A DNA stretch of 64,000 bases from Bacillota bacterium (GTDB lineage: Bacteria; Bacillota; Clostridia; Christensenellales; Pumilibacteraceae): assembly GCA_009780135.1 (NCBI GenBank), contig WRAP01000005.1, forward strand, positions 1-64,000, written 5' to 3'. The notes beneath the pieces were generated by a model, which worked only from the letters and a program-made list of their open reading frames with translations, ran no database searches and had not been told where the DNA came from. Below are positions 1 through 10,388 of this stretch, one piece after another (position 1 is the stretch's first letter; each line of letters starts with the position of its first letter). A program made the translations under genes and the position numbers.

Positions 1-836
1 AAGAGCAGTTTTGCAGCAGCGAGAGAATATTTAAGGATGCTTTCTTTAGTGGTAACGAATTAGATAACTCCGATATTATATTTGGTGGTGGCGAATTAAA
101 TAATAATAACTCTTACGATACAATAAGTTCAAGAAACGATAGTCCGATTGAATTTTGGACAGAGCGTGTAAATTTTAATCGCAGAACACAATCAGGGTTT
201 GCTATTGCAGATAGAACTCCTGGATGGTTATCAGACTATACTTGTGGAATAACAGGCGGTGCTGTAGTATTTGGTTTTTATAACAGACGCATAAATAATC
301 TTATACCAAATCAAACAGCTGGAATGTATATGTCAGGCAGATGGATGTGGAGCGGCAGGCAAGAAGGAGCCAGAGAGCTTCAAAGTCGATTATTTATGTT
401 GATGGGCGGTGGTCACGGTGTAACTGTACATCAATATATATGGGGTATGATGATGCAGGCAGGACTTAAGGGAAGAAGCATTACTTTGCAAAGTGTTAGA
501 ACAGGTCATAATCAACTAAACGAAGCTGCTATGACAGCCGCCTTTAGAAGAGGGGAATTGGTTTCTTTATTTAAAAGAGGGTATTCGATAGTTGGTCTTG
601 GTGGTATCGAAACATTTGCGGATCATGATTTAATATTTCATAACAGACAGACGGGTAACCACATAATGATTGCTTACGGTTACCGCAGGATAAGGTATTA
701 CAATGCGGCAAATCAGCTTATACGAAACGATATTTATTTATATGTAGCAACAGGTTTTGATTTGCCTGTACATGGTTTAGTGCCATTATATCGTATCGGT
801 GAAGTTTCTGAGGCATTTATTACTCATATTGTCTAA
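1..836 (+). CDS. Secreted papain-like (C39-like) cysteine peptidase, C-terminal part
   Basis: The frame is open from base 3 and enters the window already coding, so the 5' end lies outside; the first ATG at 324 is internal. The visible 277 residues look like the cysteine-peptidase domain often attached to clostridial surface proteins. A YTCGITGGA motif supplies the likely nucleophile Cys (codon 243-245), and GNHIMIAYGY supplies the likely His (codon 660-662), at about the spacing usual for C39/papain-like folds. Extracellular location is inferred from the domain family and the neighbouring secreted proteins, because the N-terminus is missing. It could instead be an inactive homologue. The gene ends at TAA, followed by a GTAGGG palindrome. 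Confidence 0.6.
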   Translation, partial: EQFCSSERIFKDAFFSGNELDNSDIIFGGGELNNNNSYDTISSRNDSPIEFWTERVNFNRRTQSGFAIADRTPGWLSDYTCGITGGAVVFGFYNRRINNLIPNQTAGMYMSGRWMWSGRQEGARELQSRLFMLMGGGHGVTVHQYIWGMMMQAGLKGRSITLQSVRTGHNQLNEAAMTAAFRRGELVSLFKRGYSIVGLGGIETFADHDLIFHNRQTGNHIMIAYGYRRIRYYNAANQLIRNDIYLYVATGFDLPVHGLVPLYRIGEVSEAFITHIV

Positions 837-876
837 AGTTCGGGCGACTGAGGCATCCACCCGCACCTAAAAATCA

Positions 877-912
877 ATTGTAAGGGACGCCCAAGAGTGC
901 GTTCCCTACAAT
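877..912. repeat. GTAGGG-type palindromic repeat, single unit
   Basis: Arms 877-890 and 899-912 are inverted copies (ATTGTAaGGGACGC / GCGTTCCCTACAAT) around an 8-nt loop. The reverse complement matches the left arm of the 78-bp element inside murC at 25751-25828 almost base for base, so these are copies of one dispersed repeat. The rest of 837-1058 has no gene that I can support, apart from a short hairpin near 990-1010. Confidence 0.75.
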
Positions 913-1058
913 AACTAGATAATGCCGGCACCTAATAAAAACAAACACAGGGTTATATAATTCAAAAATAAAAACCAAATAAAAAGTAGGGAAGTTCATT
1001 GAACTCCCGCAGTTAGAGGCTCCTCTGAGTGTATGGTCTCTATAATAGAGTTAAGCTT

Positions 1059-1850
1059 ATGGATTATTTAGAAAAATTTATAGAAAAAGCATTTAATGAA
1101 AAGCCATTCCAAGAATGGTCGGAAAAGAAAGGAATTTATGTAAGTAATGACAAGCAGTGTATAAAAAAAGATTTTGTACACGATTTTATAGAAAAATCAT
1201 TTGAAAAGCCAACCTTTGAAGAATGGTCAGAAAATAATGAAATTGATATTAGCTATAAAAAACCGATAAAGTATAAACGCAATAAAAGAATTGTGGTTCG
1301 TTGGGCTACTGCCGCTGCGTCGTTATTATTACTAACGGGTATTATATTGGGTATAGTGCTATCCGGAGTTTTATCTACAACACCCTATCCGTTTCGTTAT
1401 TTTGAAAAGGACGCTATTCCGCAAAGTATTACGCTAGACTATTTATATAACAAAGAGCATTTGCTAATGTTTAATCGTGAACAAATATTAAATAAAGAAG
1501 ATTTAGAAGTTTTAAGACAGGTTGTAAAATATGAAGAAAATATTCTTTTAGGTTATACAATTAGGCAGTTATCCTTTAGAACAGCGGACGAACAAAGCAC
1601 TTTTAGAATCGAATTTAGAGTTAGAGTATATCGTTATTTTATGTTTAGGGAATATGAGCGTTTTGATAATTTTACTCAAAATTTTAGAATCAATAGTGTA
1701 TATATATATTATCGAATTACCAACAACAATGAAGGATTAGTTCGATTTGAATATGACAATATAGAATATTTTTTAATTATTAAATGCTTTTACAAAGAAG
1801 AAATCACTCATAATGCTTTAGATACATTGCTTAGTGAATTATTTAGATAA
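1059..1850 (+). CDS. Single-pass membrane protein with duplicated N-terminal motif
   Basis: Not recognised. The protein has a cytoplasmic-looking N-terminus with a duplicated motif of about 25 residues (an EKxF.EKPFQEWSE-like unit, then an EKSFEKPTFEEWSE-like unit), a basic stretch, one hydrophobic segment at roughly residues 87-111, and an extracytoplasmic tail of about 150 residues. This topology recalls anti-sigma factors or receptor-like proteins, but I see no zinc-finger motif and no sigma gene beside it. I prefer ATG 1059 to the upstream in-frame GTG at 1029, because a TATAAT box (1041-1046) lies between them. A strong terminator follows at once. Confidence 0.6.
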   Translation: MDYLEKFIEKAFNEKPFQEWSEKKGIYVSNDKQCIKKDFVHDFIEKSFEKPTFEEWSENNEIDISYKKPIKYKRNKRIVVRWATAAASLLLLTGIILGIVLSGVLSTTPYPFRYFEKDAIPQSITLDYLYNKEHLLMFNREQILNKEDLEVLRQVVKYEENILLGYTIRQLSFRTADEQSTFRIEFRVRVYRYFMFREYERFDNFTQNFRINSVYIYYRITNNNEGLVRFEYDNIEYFLIIKCFYKEEITHNALDTLLSELFR

Positions 1851-1858
1851 TAATATAA

Positions 1859-1893
1859 AAAGGTCGCCTGAAAATTTTGGGCGACTTTTTTTA
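1859..1893 (+). terminator. Rho-independent terminator
   Basis: A GGTCGCC / GGGCGAC stem with a run of T follows the stop codon at 1850. It closes the transcript of the membrane-protein gene. Confidence 0.85.
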
Positions 1894-2005
1894 TGCTATA
1901 GAAATTATCGTATTAGAATAAGTCAATTGCCTGCATAAAAAAGCCGAACCTATAGTGAGGGAAGTGGCGAAGCCATTTTTTTATAAGTTTTTTATAAAAA
2001 AAGTG
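1894..2005. other. Intergenic region without a visible gene
   Basis: No coding frame is supported. A small TGGC-GAA-GCCA hairpin followed by seven T (1965-1982) may be a second weak terminator ahead of the next promoter. Confidence 0.4.
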
Positions 2006-2034
2006 TTGACAAATATATAAAGATGTGATAATAT
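2006..2034 (+). promoter_or_regulatory. Promoter of the S8 protease gene
   Basis: TTGACA at 2006-2011 and TAATAT at 2029-2034 are separated by 17 nt, a near-consensus housekeeping sigma promoter. It leaves a 5' leader of about 260 nt before the ATG at 2301. Confidence 0.85.
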
Positions 2035-2040
2035 GTTGAA

Positions 2041-2290
2041 TAGGTGTACCACCCGAAGGGCTACTTTTGGCGGAATATCTAAAAAAATAACTTAATATTC
2101 TAGATACAATGGTGTGTCATCCACTGAAGCTAAAGGAGTTTCGGAGGATGATTTTTGTATATTATAGGGTATTTTTTTATCAAATGTAAACTTCAACAAT
2201 TGTGCATATGTAAATGTGTATTAAATATTAGACTTATTTTTAAATTTAACCACATTAGAATTAGAAAACAAGTCTATTGAAAAACAAGGA
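2041..2290 (+). promoter_or_regulatory. Long structured 5' leader of the S8 protease mRNA
   Basis: The leader contains a GGTGTACCACC palindrome near its start and a stem-loop at about 2118-2152 (TCATCC...GGATGA with further pairing inside). No clear U-tract terminator is present and it matches no riboswitch class I know. It may control stability or translation of the 8-kb mRNA. Confidence 0.4.
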
Positions 2291-2300
2291 GATTAACATA

Positions 2301-5300
2301 ATGAAAACAAAAACAGTAAAAAGAACAAACCTAACTCTACGACGCTTTAGCATTGCATTTATTACGATGATGCTGATAGCTTTAATGACTGTTGCTATAA
2401 TTAGTAGCGGTATTTTAACTAATAATAGCGTCCATAGCGGAGGAGGGGTCGCAGGGTTTGATAGAGTTACTTCTGTAACTCAGATTACGGATATGTTCTC
2501 TAGCGGAGAGCTTACGGGCGACTTTTTGGACTTAGCCGATAATGATTTGCCCGAGATAACAGGGCAGAGAAGAGTTATTATAGAGTTTTATGATGAAGCA
2601 CTACTAGAAATTTTTAACTCTAGCCGAAATCTCCAAGAAATACATAGCACTCCAAGTGATTATTTTGTGAGTCCAGAGGCGAGAGATATCGCAAGAGGGT
2701 TAGAAAATAGTCAAAGAGACTTTTTAAGAAGGTTAAACAGACAAAATTTAGATTTTGAATTAAATTATCACTTCACAGGGGTTATGAATGCTGTTTCTAT
2801 AACTATGGAAGCTAGTGAGGCAAGAGCAATTAGTGAAATGCCTGGTGTTAGAAGTGTAAAAATTACAAGTTCTTTTTATGCACCACAATTTGATGAAGTG
2901 TCGGTGCGTAATATGGTGCATGTATTAGAAACCGGTATTTATGATACTAGAGGTTTGGCTTATCAAGGTGAGGGTATGGTTATATCGGTATTAGATACAG
3001 GTATAGATTATCGTCACCCTGCTTTTGCCGACTTTATTACAGGAACTTACCGAGAAATGTATATCGGTATGACAAGGCAAGATGTTATAGATAGACTTCC
3101 CTTTACTGTAGCTAGAGCAACTCTTCCTAACGAAGCACAAATAAACAGAGTGCATGTTAATAACAAAATTCCGTTTATGTTTGACTATGCCGACAGAAGA
3201 GCAAATGCTTTTCCTAGAGGCGGGGATAGTCACGGTACGCATGTAGCCGGTATAATAGCGGGTTATCAACCAAGTACAACCCCAAACGATGCTCCGTTTG
3301 ATTTTCCTAATGTATTTAATGAAAACTACTTTAGAGGTGTTGTACCGCAAGCTCAAATTGTAAAAATGAAAGTTTTCTCTGCTTACCGTCAGGGTGCTGA
3401 GTTTGACGATATTTTAGCAGGAGTTGAAGACAGCGTTATTTTAGGTGTAGATGTTATAAATATGAGTTTAGGTCGTCCACATGGTTTTAGCCGTGAATAC
3501 GGTGATTCCATTACGGCTGCTGTTTACGATAGAGTTATAGCTGCAGGTATTAACTTAGTAGTTGCCGCCGGCAATAGTGCTACAAGCGGAACGGGTAGCC
3601 CATTTGGTTCTAACTTAACTTCTAACCCGGATAGCGGTACTGTAGGAAGCCCTGCTAGCTATATCGGTGCTATGGCGGTTGGTAATATCTCCGGTCAGCT
3701 TTCGCCTTATGGTATTGTAAACGGAGTAACTCCGGCCTACATTAACGAATTCGTAGACGCTGCGGGTAGAAATTTTAACTTTATAAACGAATTACTTACA
3801 GATGCTAACGGCAATAGCCGTCATTCTGGATTATTTAATTACATAACAATCCCTGGCTATGGTGAGCCTTGGAGCTTTATGGGTTTAGAAGAAAGGATGA
3901 TGAACGCTAATGCGGCAGGCAATCCTTATATCGTAATTGTTAGAAGGGGTGGTAACATTACATTTGAGCAAAAGGCGAGAACGGCTTTTGAGCGTGGTGC
4001 TGGTGCTGTTATTATTGATAATAATGTACCGGGTATGCTTACGCCTACACTTGGTGCGGGTAGAATGGGTCCGACTGCTCTTATTAGTATGTACGACGGT
4101 AACGCTATGAGAAGGCAGCAGTTTGGTACGATTTATTTTTCTAGAGATCAATTTGCAGGTCCATTCATGGTATCTAGTTCTAGCTGGGGACCAACTCCTG
4201 ACCTTAGATTAAAGCCCGAAATTACAGCACACGGCGGTGATATTATTGCTCCTGTTGTTGGTGGATACGGTGCATTCAGCGGTACCAGTATGGCGGCACC
4301 GAATGTAGCAGGTGCTGCGGCATTATTAGCTCAACATATTAGTGCTGCGGCTCCAATAGGTAGTCCGCTAGCAGGCAGAAGCGTAGAAAGAATGCATAAA
4401 GTAAACCGTTTACTTATGTCTACATCTACAATGGCAATGGATAGACGTAATATTCCTTACTCTCCACGCCGTCAAGGTAGCGGTGTAGCAGATATTGGTA
4501 ACGCTTTAAATACTCCTGCATACCTTTATGTGCAAGGTACAGAAATGCCTAAGTTAGAATTAGGTAGCGACCCCGAGAGATTAGGTAACTATACTTTAAG
4601 ATTTAGTGTTCAAAATCGTAGTAATGAAACTCAAACATATACTTTAGAAGTTATTACAATGACAGAAGTTGTAGCACCTTGCGGAGTTGCTATAGCAGAG
4701 CAAGGTTATTTACTTAGTCCCGGTGTTAATAAATCGGCTAGCGGTAGCAGTTTAAGCGGAAATGTTTTAACTGTTCCGGCAAGTCAAAGTGTAGAGATAA
4801 TAGTACATATATCTTTAAGTGCTAGCGATAGAGCCTATATGGATGCTCATTTCGAAAACGGTATTTTTGTAGACGGCTTTGTAAGATTAAATCATAACGA
4901 GGCAAATGCTAACCGCCGAGTTGACTTATCAATTCCATTTTTAGCGTTTTACGGCGATTGGCTAGCGGCTAGAATGTTTGACTATAATGCGTTCGAAGTT
5001 AGTGAGGATTATTGGGATGATAGTATAGAGCCGGAAGACAAAAGAAGAGCAAATACTTTTGCTTCTATTCCGGTAGGTCGAGTTGACAGAGAAAGATATG
5101 AAAGAGAAGGTAGAAGCGGTTCTGTTCCGCTAGGTAGCTTTGTTTTCCGTAGTCCGGAGTTTGGTTTTAGAGAACCAAGAATTACAACTTGCAGAGTTGC
5201 TGTAGGTAATGCACAAGATGGTGTTTGGCAACTTGCGGGCTTTTCTGCCGGTATGCTTAGAGGTGCAAGAGAAGTAGAAGTAGAGGTCTATAATGTTCAT

Positions 5301-8300
5301 ACGGGTGAGGTTATACTAGAGAGAGTAGAGCAAAATGTTTTAAAACAAAGAGGGTTTATCGAAATTGAGATTGACCCATTTAGAATGGGACTACCTAATA
5401 ACAGTCAATGGCGGGTTAATATGACCGGTCGTATGGACTATCATATGGGGCATACTGTACCAGGCAATACCGAAACCTTTGATTTCTTTGTAGACTATCA
5501 GGTGCCTGAGGTTGTTAATAGTGGTATGCGTACCTTTGTGGATGGTTTTGGCAGACGAACTATTATGCTGGATTTAGATGTTTTCGATAATAATTATGTT
5601 CAAGCAGTTCAATTATTTAGCGTACTTCCAAATAATACAGTACATATTCATAACGAATATCCTATTCCCGTTAGAGGTCAAGTAAGAGGTGAGGTTAGTC
5701 GTGTTGCGATAGATATCACAGAGTGGTATTATTCATTTGTAAATCAACCTAGTCAGTTTGCAGGCACTATCGGTGTATTTGTATCTGATTATGCCTTAAA
5801 TCAGTCTATGTGGTTGGTTCCGATAAACCATCAAAGAGTAGATGATATGACAGTTACCAGTACTCATGCCGGTGCGGTTTTGGGCGAAGACGGTAATTTA
5901 GCTAACCTTAATTTAACTACAGGTGCTTTAGGTAGACTTGCTATGGTAGACTTTTCGATGTTTAGAAACGAGCCTCGTAGAACCACAACTAGAGTAATCG
6001 AAAACGGTGAGCCGCAATATTATCCTGATGGCAGACCACGCTTTGTATACGAAACAGTATTAGTACCGGCAACAGGTGCTAGTGTATTTGATTTAGATTT
6101 TACCGTTAAAGATGAGCATGGTAATTTGCAGGACGAAAATAACCCGATTGTAAGTGTGTTTGGGTCGCAACTACATGCGGCCGAAGTCGTCGCTAGGCGT
6201 CCCGGCATAGCATATGTTTATGCTGAGGCTATAAACGGACAGGGTAGTCATAGATTTAGAGTAACAGTAGTGGGTGACGGATCGTTTGACCTTAATGCCA
6301 CTTGGGCAAGGTTTGGTAGTTACATACGACACCGAGTTCGACCGGACGGAACTGTCGATGATACTAGATATCTCATAGCAGATGCTCGCCCCGGTGGTGA
6401 TAGGCTGATATTAAATAATGGTCAAGAGATTACTCTTGAGGTTAATGCTATGCCTTGGCATACTACGACGGCGGTAGTTAATCCAGAGGGTCAAATCACA
6501 GATGAAAATAGAGTAATTAGATTTGAGGTAGTAAACGCAGCACATAGACCTTTTGTAGATTTATGTGAAAATACAGGTAGATTAAGAGCGTTAGCTCCTC
6601 ATCATAATATAAGTATTAGAGCACGAATTAATATACCGGGTCAGACTATACCGCTTGAAACATTGATTAGCATAGGTATAAGAGCAGAATTTGAGACTGA
6701 TATGGGCTTTTTACATCGTTATAATGGGCCTGGTTTTACAGCTAATCTACCAGAAGGCACTTTTGAAGTAACAATAAATGGTATAACAGGCAGACTTCCT
6801 TATGGATCTTGTCCGGTTTTAAGTAGCTTTAATGCAGACGGCAGTGTGCTAGAGGCTGTTCCTCAGCTTATAATCCCTGCTAATATTGGTGCGTTTTTCT
6901 TAGACCATTGGAGTGATACTCTTTATAGACCGTTCTTCGAAAATCGTGATATTCGTTCGGTTGTTGTTCCGCACGGTGTTAGAACTATCGGTAGAGGTGC
7001 ATTTGCCGGCTCGTCGGTAGAGGTTGTATTCTTGCCGTTAACGCTAGACACAATACAAGATTTTGCTTTTACAAATAGTAATATCAGATATGTATACTGG
7101 TTAACTGAAAACGCTAGATTTAATGAGTTTACCCGTCATTATGGTGCATTTAGAAGAGGATACGAATTTGTAGCATGTGCTACAGAGGCGGGACTTCTTA
7201 GAGTTGCTGTTTGGCATCAAGCGTTTGCTTCAACAGAGCCAGGGCTTATAACAACAGTGCAAGGTGCACCAAGTTTAGTACAGTTTGATACAAGCCGTGC
7301 TATAATGGCAGGCATAGGAGCATTCCTAAATGAAAGAACTTTTAGAGGTGCTCCAACAGGCGAGAATGGTGAATGGGTGCTAGATCTTAGAAATATTCGT
7401 CATACAGGTGCGTTAGCTTTTGCAGCCACAGCTGTAGAAAATATACTGTTTGATAGATATACCTTTGTATCTACTCAAATGTTTGCTAGCACCCCTGTTA
7501 GAGAAGTGGACTTTTTTGGTAGTACAATACCTAGTGGTATGTTTATGGGTGCTACTTTACTAACTAGATTTACTGCCCATAATGATTTAGATGCTGTTGG
7601 TAATCAAGCATTTGCAAATACTCCTCGATTGACAGATATAGAATTTAATGGCAGACTTACAAGTATAGGTTCTAGTGCTTTTGCCGAAAGCGGAATTACC
7701 AGTATAACTTTGCCAAACGGCTTTACTACGCTAGGTTCTAGTGCGTTTTTCTTGGCTCAAGATCTTACTAGAGTTTATGTATCAGATGGTGCAAGACTGC
7801 TTAATGTTGGTGATGATGCTTTTACCGGAACATTTAGTTTACAACATATCGTAACAACAACAGAAAGCCATCCGCATTACACAACTGTTACATTTACTAT
7901 GCCCGGTGTACAAGGTGGTGTATTTAGTATGCTACTTACTAACGATAGATCAAGGGTAGTAATACTACCGTTTTTAGCAACAATGATAGTAGGTAGCGAC
8001 CAATTCCCTAACCTTTCACTTAGTAATCTGTTAGAAAACATAATAGAATTAGACTTTATGGGTAACGGTAATATAACTCATATAGCAGACGGAGCATTTA
8101 GCGGTGGCAGATATGGTGGTGATGTGCTTATTATTCCAGAGGGTATAACGCACATAGGTGCAAATGCTTTTATGGGTAATAACTTTACAAAGCTTATACT
8201 TCCAACAACCTTAGAATATGTTGGTGAATATGCATTTGCATTTAATCCTAATTTAGAAACAGTTGTAATTTTATCTAATAATCTTAGAGCTATTCCGGCA

Positions 8301-10373
8301 GGTATGTTTGCAATCACTCCAAGGTTACAAAATATTCAACTGCCCGATTCTGTTGAAGTTATCGGAGCAGGTGCATTTAGACATGTTCCTATAACAAGTT
8401 TCCCTTATCAACATAGCTTACTAACAAGCTTGAGAATGCCGACTAACCTTAGAGAAATTCACGAATTTGCCTTTGAAGGTAGTGGTATACAGGCGTTAGA
8501 GTTTGATAGTTTAGATAATCCACAACTTCGTTACATTGGTTTTGGAGCATTTCTACAGTCTGCTATAAGAGATGTTTATATCCCAGATGGTGTTACGCAC
8601 ATTGGTGCGGCGGCGTTTTGGAATACAGAAGCAGAAACTGTTCGTATTCCGGGTAGCGTAAGAAGTATGGGTAACTTTGCTTTTGCTACTAATTTTAATC
8701 TTCATACTGTAGTAGTAGAAGAGGGCGTAGAAGTTATCGGTGCTATGGCATTCGCTTGGGTAGATAGATTAGCTATGAACTTTGGTTTACTGCCAAACAG
8801 CGTACTAACAAGTGTAACTCTACCAAACAGTGTAAGGTTAATTGGTCAGTATGCTTTTGCGGCGGCGACTGAGCTAAGACATATAAACTTGTCGGGTGTA
8901 GAGGAAATACATGCCAGAGCATTCTTCTTTAACTTCGAACTAGGCAGAGAAGAAATAACATTTAGCCAGAACTTGGCATTTGTAAGCACCGAGGCATTTA
9001 GGTCTACAGCAATAGGGTATCACGCTAATAACCGAAACTTAGTATTCCCTAACTTAGAAGTTATCGGCACGGGTGCGTTTATGCAGCTTGCTTACTTAGA
9101 AAGCATTGTAGGCGAAAGAGTAGAAGTTGTAGCAACTCAAGCGTTTGCATTTAGTCCAACTAGAGATGCTGAAGGCAATTTAATAGAAAGTCGTCTACAT
9201 ACAGCTACTTTCCCTAATGTTGAGTTTGTAATGCCGCTAGCCTTTAGCGGAACTAGACTAACAGAGTTCCATGCACCTCATTTGCGTATGCTTGGCACAT
9301 TAGCATTTATGTGGACAGATATTACAGAGTTCTATATAGGTGCTAATTTAGAAACTTTAGCAGAGGGTGCGTTTGTTAACGCTCCGATAGAACGCTTTAT
9401 TCTAAATACTAATAACAACCGCTTCTTTATGCAAGGTGATTACTTAATTTATAGATTTTTACCAAACGGCAGATACGAAGCTCTTGCTTTTGCTAGCGGT
9501 AGCGACATCGCTACTGTAGTGGTTAGAGAAAACACTAGCCGTGTTGCTATGCGTACCTTTGCTATGGCATTTAACATCACGCATATAACTCTTCCTGGCA
9601 CGCTTACAACTATCGGTGCCGAGGCATTTATGGGTGTTGGTATGTATAGTCCGGCGGACGCTAATGGCGAAAGAGTAGACTTTACACAAAACGGCTTTAG
9701 AAGTTTTGCTACAATAGAATTCAGATCTTTCCGTGCTCCAGCTCTAGAGAGTATGGCGGGTGGCTTTGATCGAGGTATGATACGCTATGGTAGCCATAAT
9801 AACTTTGGTATAGACCAGCTTGGTATTATGCAACAAAACTTTATGACTCCGGCAAATGGGGTAGGATTTGATTCGTTTATATTTGCTTCTATGGCAGGGT
9901 CACTTCTAGCTGTATTTGAGCGTAACGAAGAGCATAGCATGGGTAGAGGCTCTATGTGGGATGTGTTTGTAATGGGTAGAAATCATATAAACAGTATGCA
10001 AACTCCAGAGGTAATAGGTGATGAAACGGCACAGGTTATAGCTAGAATAACGATTTTAGCATCTCGTCCGATTACGCTAGATGATAGCAACGAGATAAGA
10101 ATACTTAATCTTGTTATAAATGACTTAAATGCTCATCAAAGAGCTTTTATACACAATATGGCAGACTGGCTTAGGATTTTGCAGGACTATGAAGGTCTAG
10201 CCACTGAAGCACCAGGAACAACTACACCGCCTTATAATAATGGTGGAAGAGGTTGCAATAGCTTTAGTATGGCAACTGGTATTCCGATATCAGTAGCGAT
10301 TGTGATAATTGTAGCTTTGTTAGTTGTGATGGCAGTATCAAAAAAAACAAAAAACAAGGGGGTTAATTCTTAA
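2301..10373 (+). CDS. Giant subtilisin-like (S8) surface protease with LRR_5 repeats
   Basis: A 2690-residue exported serine protease. An N-terminal hydrophobic signal or anchor (about 15-40) is followed by a propeptide-like region and an S8 domain with the full triad D232 (VLDTG), H311 (SHGTHVAG) and S663 (GTSMAAP), plus oxyanion N425 (AAGNS). A PA-type insert lies between His and Ser, as in lactocepin and C5a-peptidase relatives. Fibronectin-like and Ig-like regions follow, then from about residue 1550 to 2470 a long series of BspA-type leucine-rich repeats (IPxGVxxIGxxAF pattern). The C-terminus has a GRGC motif, one membrane helix (about 2665-2682) and a basic tail. Start ATG 2301 has an AAGGAG box 9 nt upstream; the in-frame TTG at 2277 is less likely. 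The likely role is surface adhesion coupled to proteolysis. A downstream lipoprotein shares the LRR type and is probably co-transcribed. Confidence 0.9.
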   Translation: MKTKTVKRTNLTLRRFSIAFITMMLIALMTVAIISSGILTNNSVHSGGGVAGFDRVTSVTQITDMFSSGELTGDFLDLADNDLPEITGQRRVIIEFYDEALLEIFNSSRNLQEIHSTPSDYFVSPEARDIARGLENSQRDFLRRLNRQNLDFELNYHFTGVMNAVSITMEASEARAISEMPGVRSVKITSSFYAPQFDEVSVRNMVHVLETGIYDTRGLAYQGEGMVISVLDTGIDYRHPAFADFITGTYREMYIGMTRQDVIDRLPFTVARATLPNEAQINRVHVNNKIPFMFDYADRRANAFPRGGDSHGTHVAGIIAGYQPSTTPNDAPFDFPNVFNENYFRGVVPQAQIVKMKVFSAYRQGAEFDDILAGVEDSVILGVDVINMSLGRPHGFSREYGDSITAAVYDRVIAAGINLVVAAGNSATSGTGSPFGSNLTSNPDSGTVGSPASYIGAMAVGNISGQLSPYGIVNGVTPAYINEFVDAAGRNFNFINELLTDANGNSRHSGLFNYITIPGYGEPWSFMGLEERMMNANAAGNPYIVIVRRGGNITFEQKARTAFERGAGAVIIDNNVPGMLTPTLGAGRMGPTALISMYDGNAMRRQQFGTIYFSRDQFAGPFMVSSSSWGPTPDLRLKPEITAHGGDIIAPVVGGYGAFSGTSMAAPNVAGAAALLAQHISAAAPIGSPLAGRSVERMHKVNRLLMSTSTMAMDRRNIPYSPRRQGSGVADIGNALNTPAYLYVQGTEMPKLELGSDPERLGNYTLRFSVQNRSNETQTYTLEVITMTEVVAPCGVAIAEQGYLLSPGVNKSASGSSLSGNVLTVPASQSVEIIVHISLSASDRAYMDAHFENGIFVDGFVRLNHNEANANRRVDLSIPFLAFYGDWLAARMFDYNAFEVSEDYWDDSIEPEDKRRANTFASIPVGRVDRERYEREGRSGSVPLGSFVFRSPEFGFREPRITTCRVAVGNAQDGVWQLAGFSAGMLRGAREVEVEVYNVHTGEVILERVEQNVLKQRGFIEIEIDPFRMGLPNNSQWRVNMTGRMDYHMGHTVPGNTETFDFFVDYQVPEVVNSGMRTFVDGFGRRTIMLDLDVFDNNYVQAVQLFSVLPNNTVHIHNEYPIPVRGQVRGEVSRVAIDITEWYYSFVNQPSQFAGTIGVFVSDYALNQSMWLVPINHQRVDDMTVTSTHAGAVLGEDGNLANLNLTTGALGRLAMVDFSMFRNEPRRTTTRVIENGEPQYYPDGRPRFVYETVLVPATGASVFDLDFTVKDEHGNLQDENNPIVSVFGSQLHAAEVVARRPGIAYVYAEAINGQGSHRFRVTVVGDGSFDLNATWARFGSYIRHRVRPDGTVDDTRYLIADARPGGDRLILNNGQEITLEVNAMPWHTTTAVVNPEGQITDENRVIRFEVVNAAHRPFVDLCENTGRLRALAPHHNISIRARINIPGQTIPLETLISIGIRAEFETDMGFLHRYNGPGFTANLPEGTFEVTINGITGRLPYGSCPVLSSFNADGSVLEAVPQLIIPANIGAFFLDHWSDTLYRPFFENRDIRSVVVPHGVRTIGRGAFAGSSVEVVFLPLTLDTIQDFAFTNSNIRYVYWLTENARFNEFTRHYGAFRRGYEFVACATEAGLLRVAVWHQAFASTEPGLITTVQGAPSLVQFDTSRAIMAGIGAFLNERTFRGAPTGENGEWVLDLRNIRHTGALAFAATAVENILFDRYTFVSTQMFASTPVREVDFFGSTIPSGMFMGATLLTRFTAHNDLDAVGNQAFANTPRLTDIEFNGRLTSIGSSAFAESGITSITLPNGFTTLGSSAFFLAQDLTRVYVSDGARLLNVGDDAFTGTFSLQHIVTTTESHPHYTTVTFTMPGVQGGVFSMLLTNDRSRVVILPFLATMIVGSDQFPNLSLSNLLENIIELDFMGNGNITHIADGAFSGGRYGGDVLIIPEGITHIGANAFMGNNFTKLILPTTLEYVGEYAFAFNPNLETVVILSNNLRAIPAGMFAITPRLQNIQLPDSVEVIGAGAFRHVPITSFPYQHSLLTSLRMPTNLREIHEFAFEGSGIQALEFDSLDNPQLRYIGFGAFLQSAIRDVYIPDGVTHIGAAAFWNTEAETVRIPGSVRSMGNFAFATNFNLHTVVVEEGVEVIGAMAFAWVDRLAMNFGLLPNSVLTSVTLPNSVRLIGQYAFAAATELRHINLSGVEEIHARAFFFNFELGREEITFSQNLAFVSTEAFRSTAIGYHANNRNLVFPNLEVIGTGAFMQLAYLESIVGERVEVVATQAFAFSPTRDAEGNLIESRLHTATFPNVEFVMPLAFSGTRLTEFHAPHLRMLGTLAFMWTDITEFYIGANLETLAEGAFVNAPIERFILNTNNNRFFMQGDYLIYRFLPNGRYEALAFASGSDIATVVVRENTSRVAMRTFAMAFNITHITLPGTLTTIGAEAFMGVGMYSPADANGERVDFTQNGFRSFATIEFRSFRAPALESMAGGFDRGMIRYGSHNNFGIDQLGIMQQNFMTPANGVGFDSFIFASMAGSLLAVFERNEEHSMGRGSMWDVFVMGRNHINSMQTPEVIGDETAQVIARITILASRPITLDDSNEIRILNLVINDLNAHQRAFIHNMADWLRILQDYEGLATEAPGTTTPPYNNGGRGCNSFSMATGIPISVAIVIIVALLVVMAVSKKTKNKGVNS

Positions 10374-10388
10374 AATTTAAATAAACAT

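Noticed and set aside
1029-1058. GTG 1029 as start of the membrane protein
   Set aside because: A TATAAT box lies between it and the ATG at 1059 and no Shine-Dalgarno box precedes the GTG; the case is not closed.
2991-9689. Several open frames on the minus strand opposite the S8 protease
   Set aside because: They lie wholly within a strongly supported coding region, have no start signals, and reflect its codon bias.
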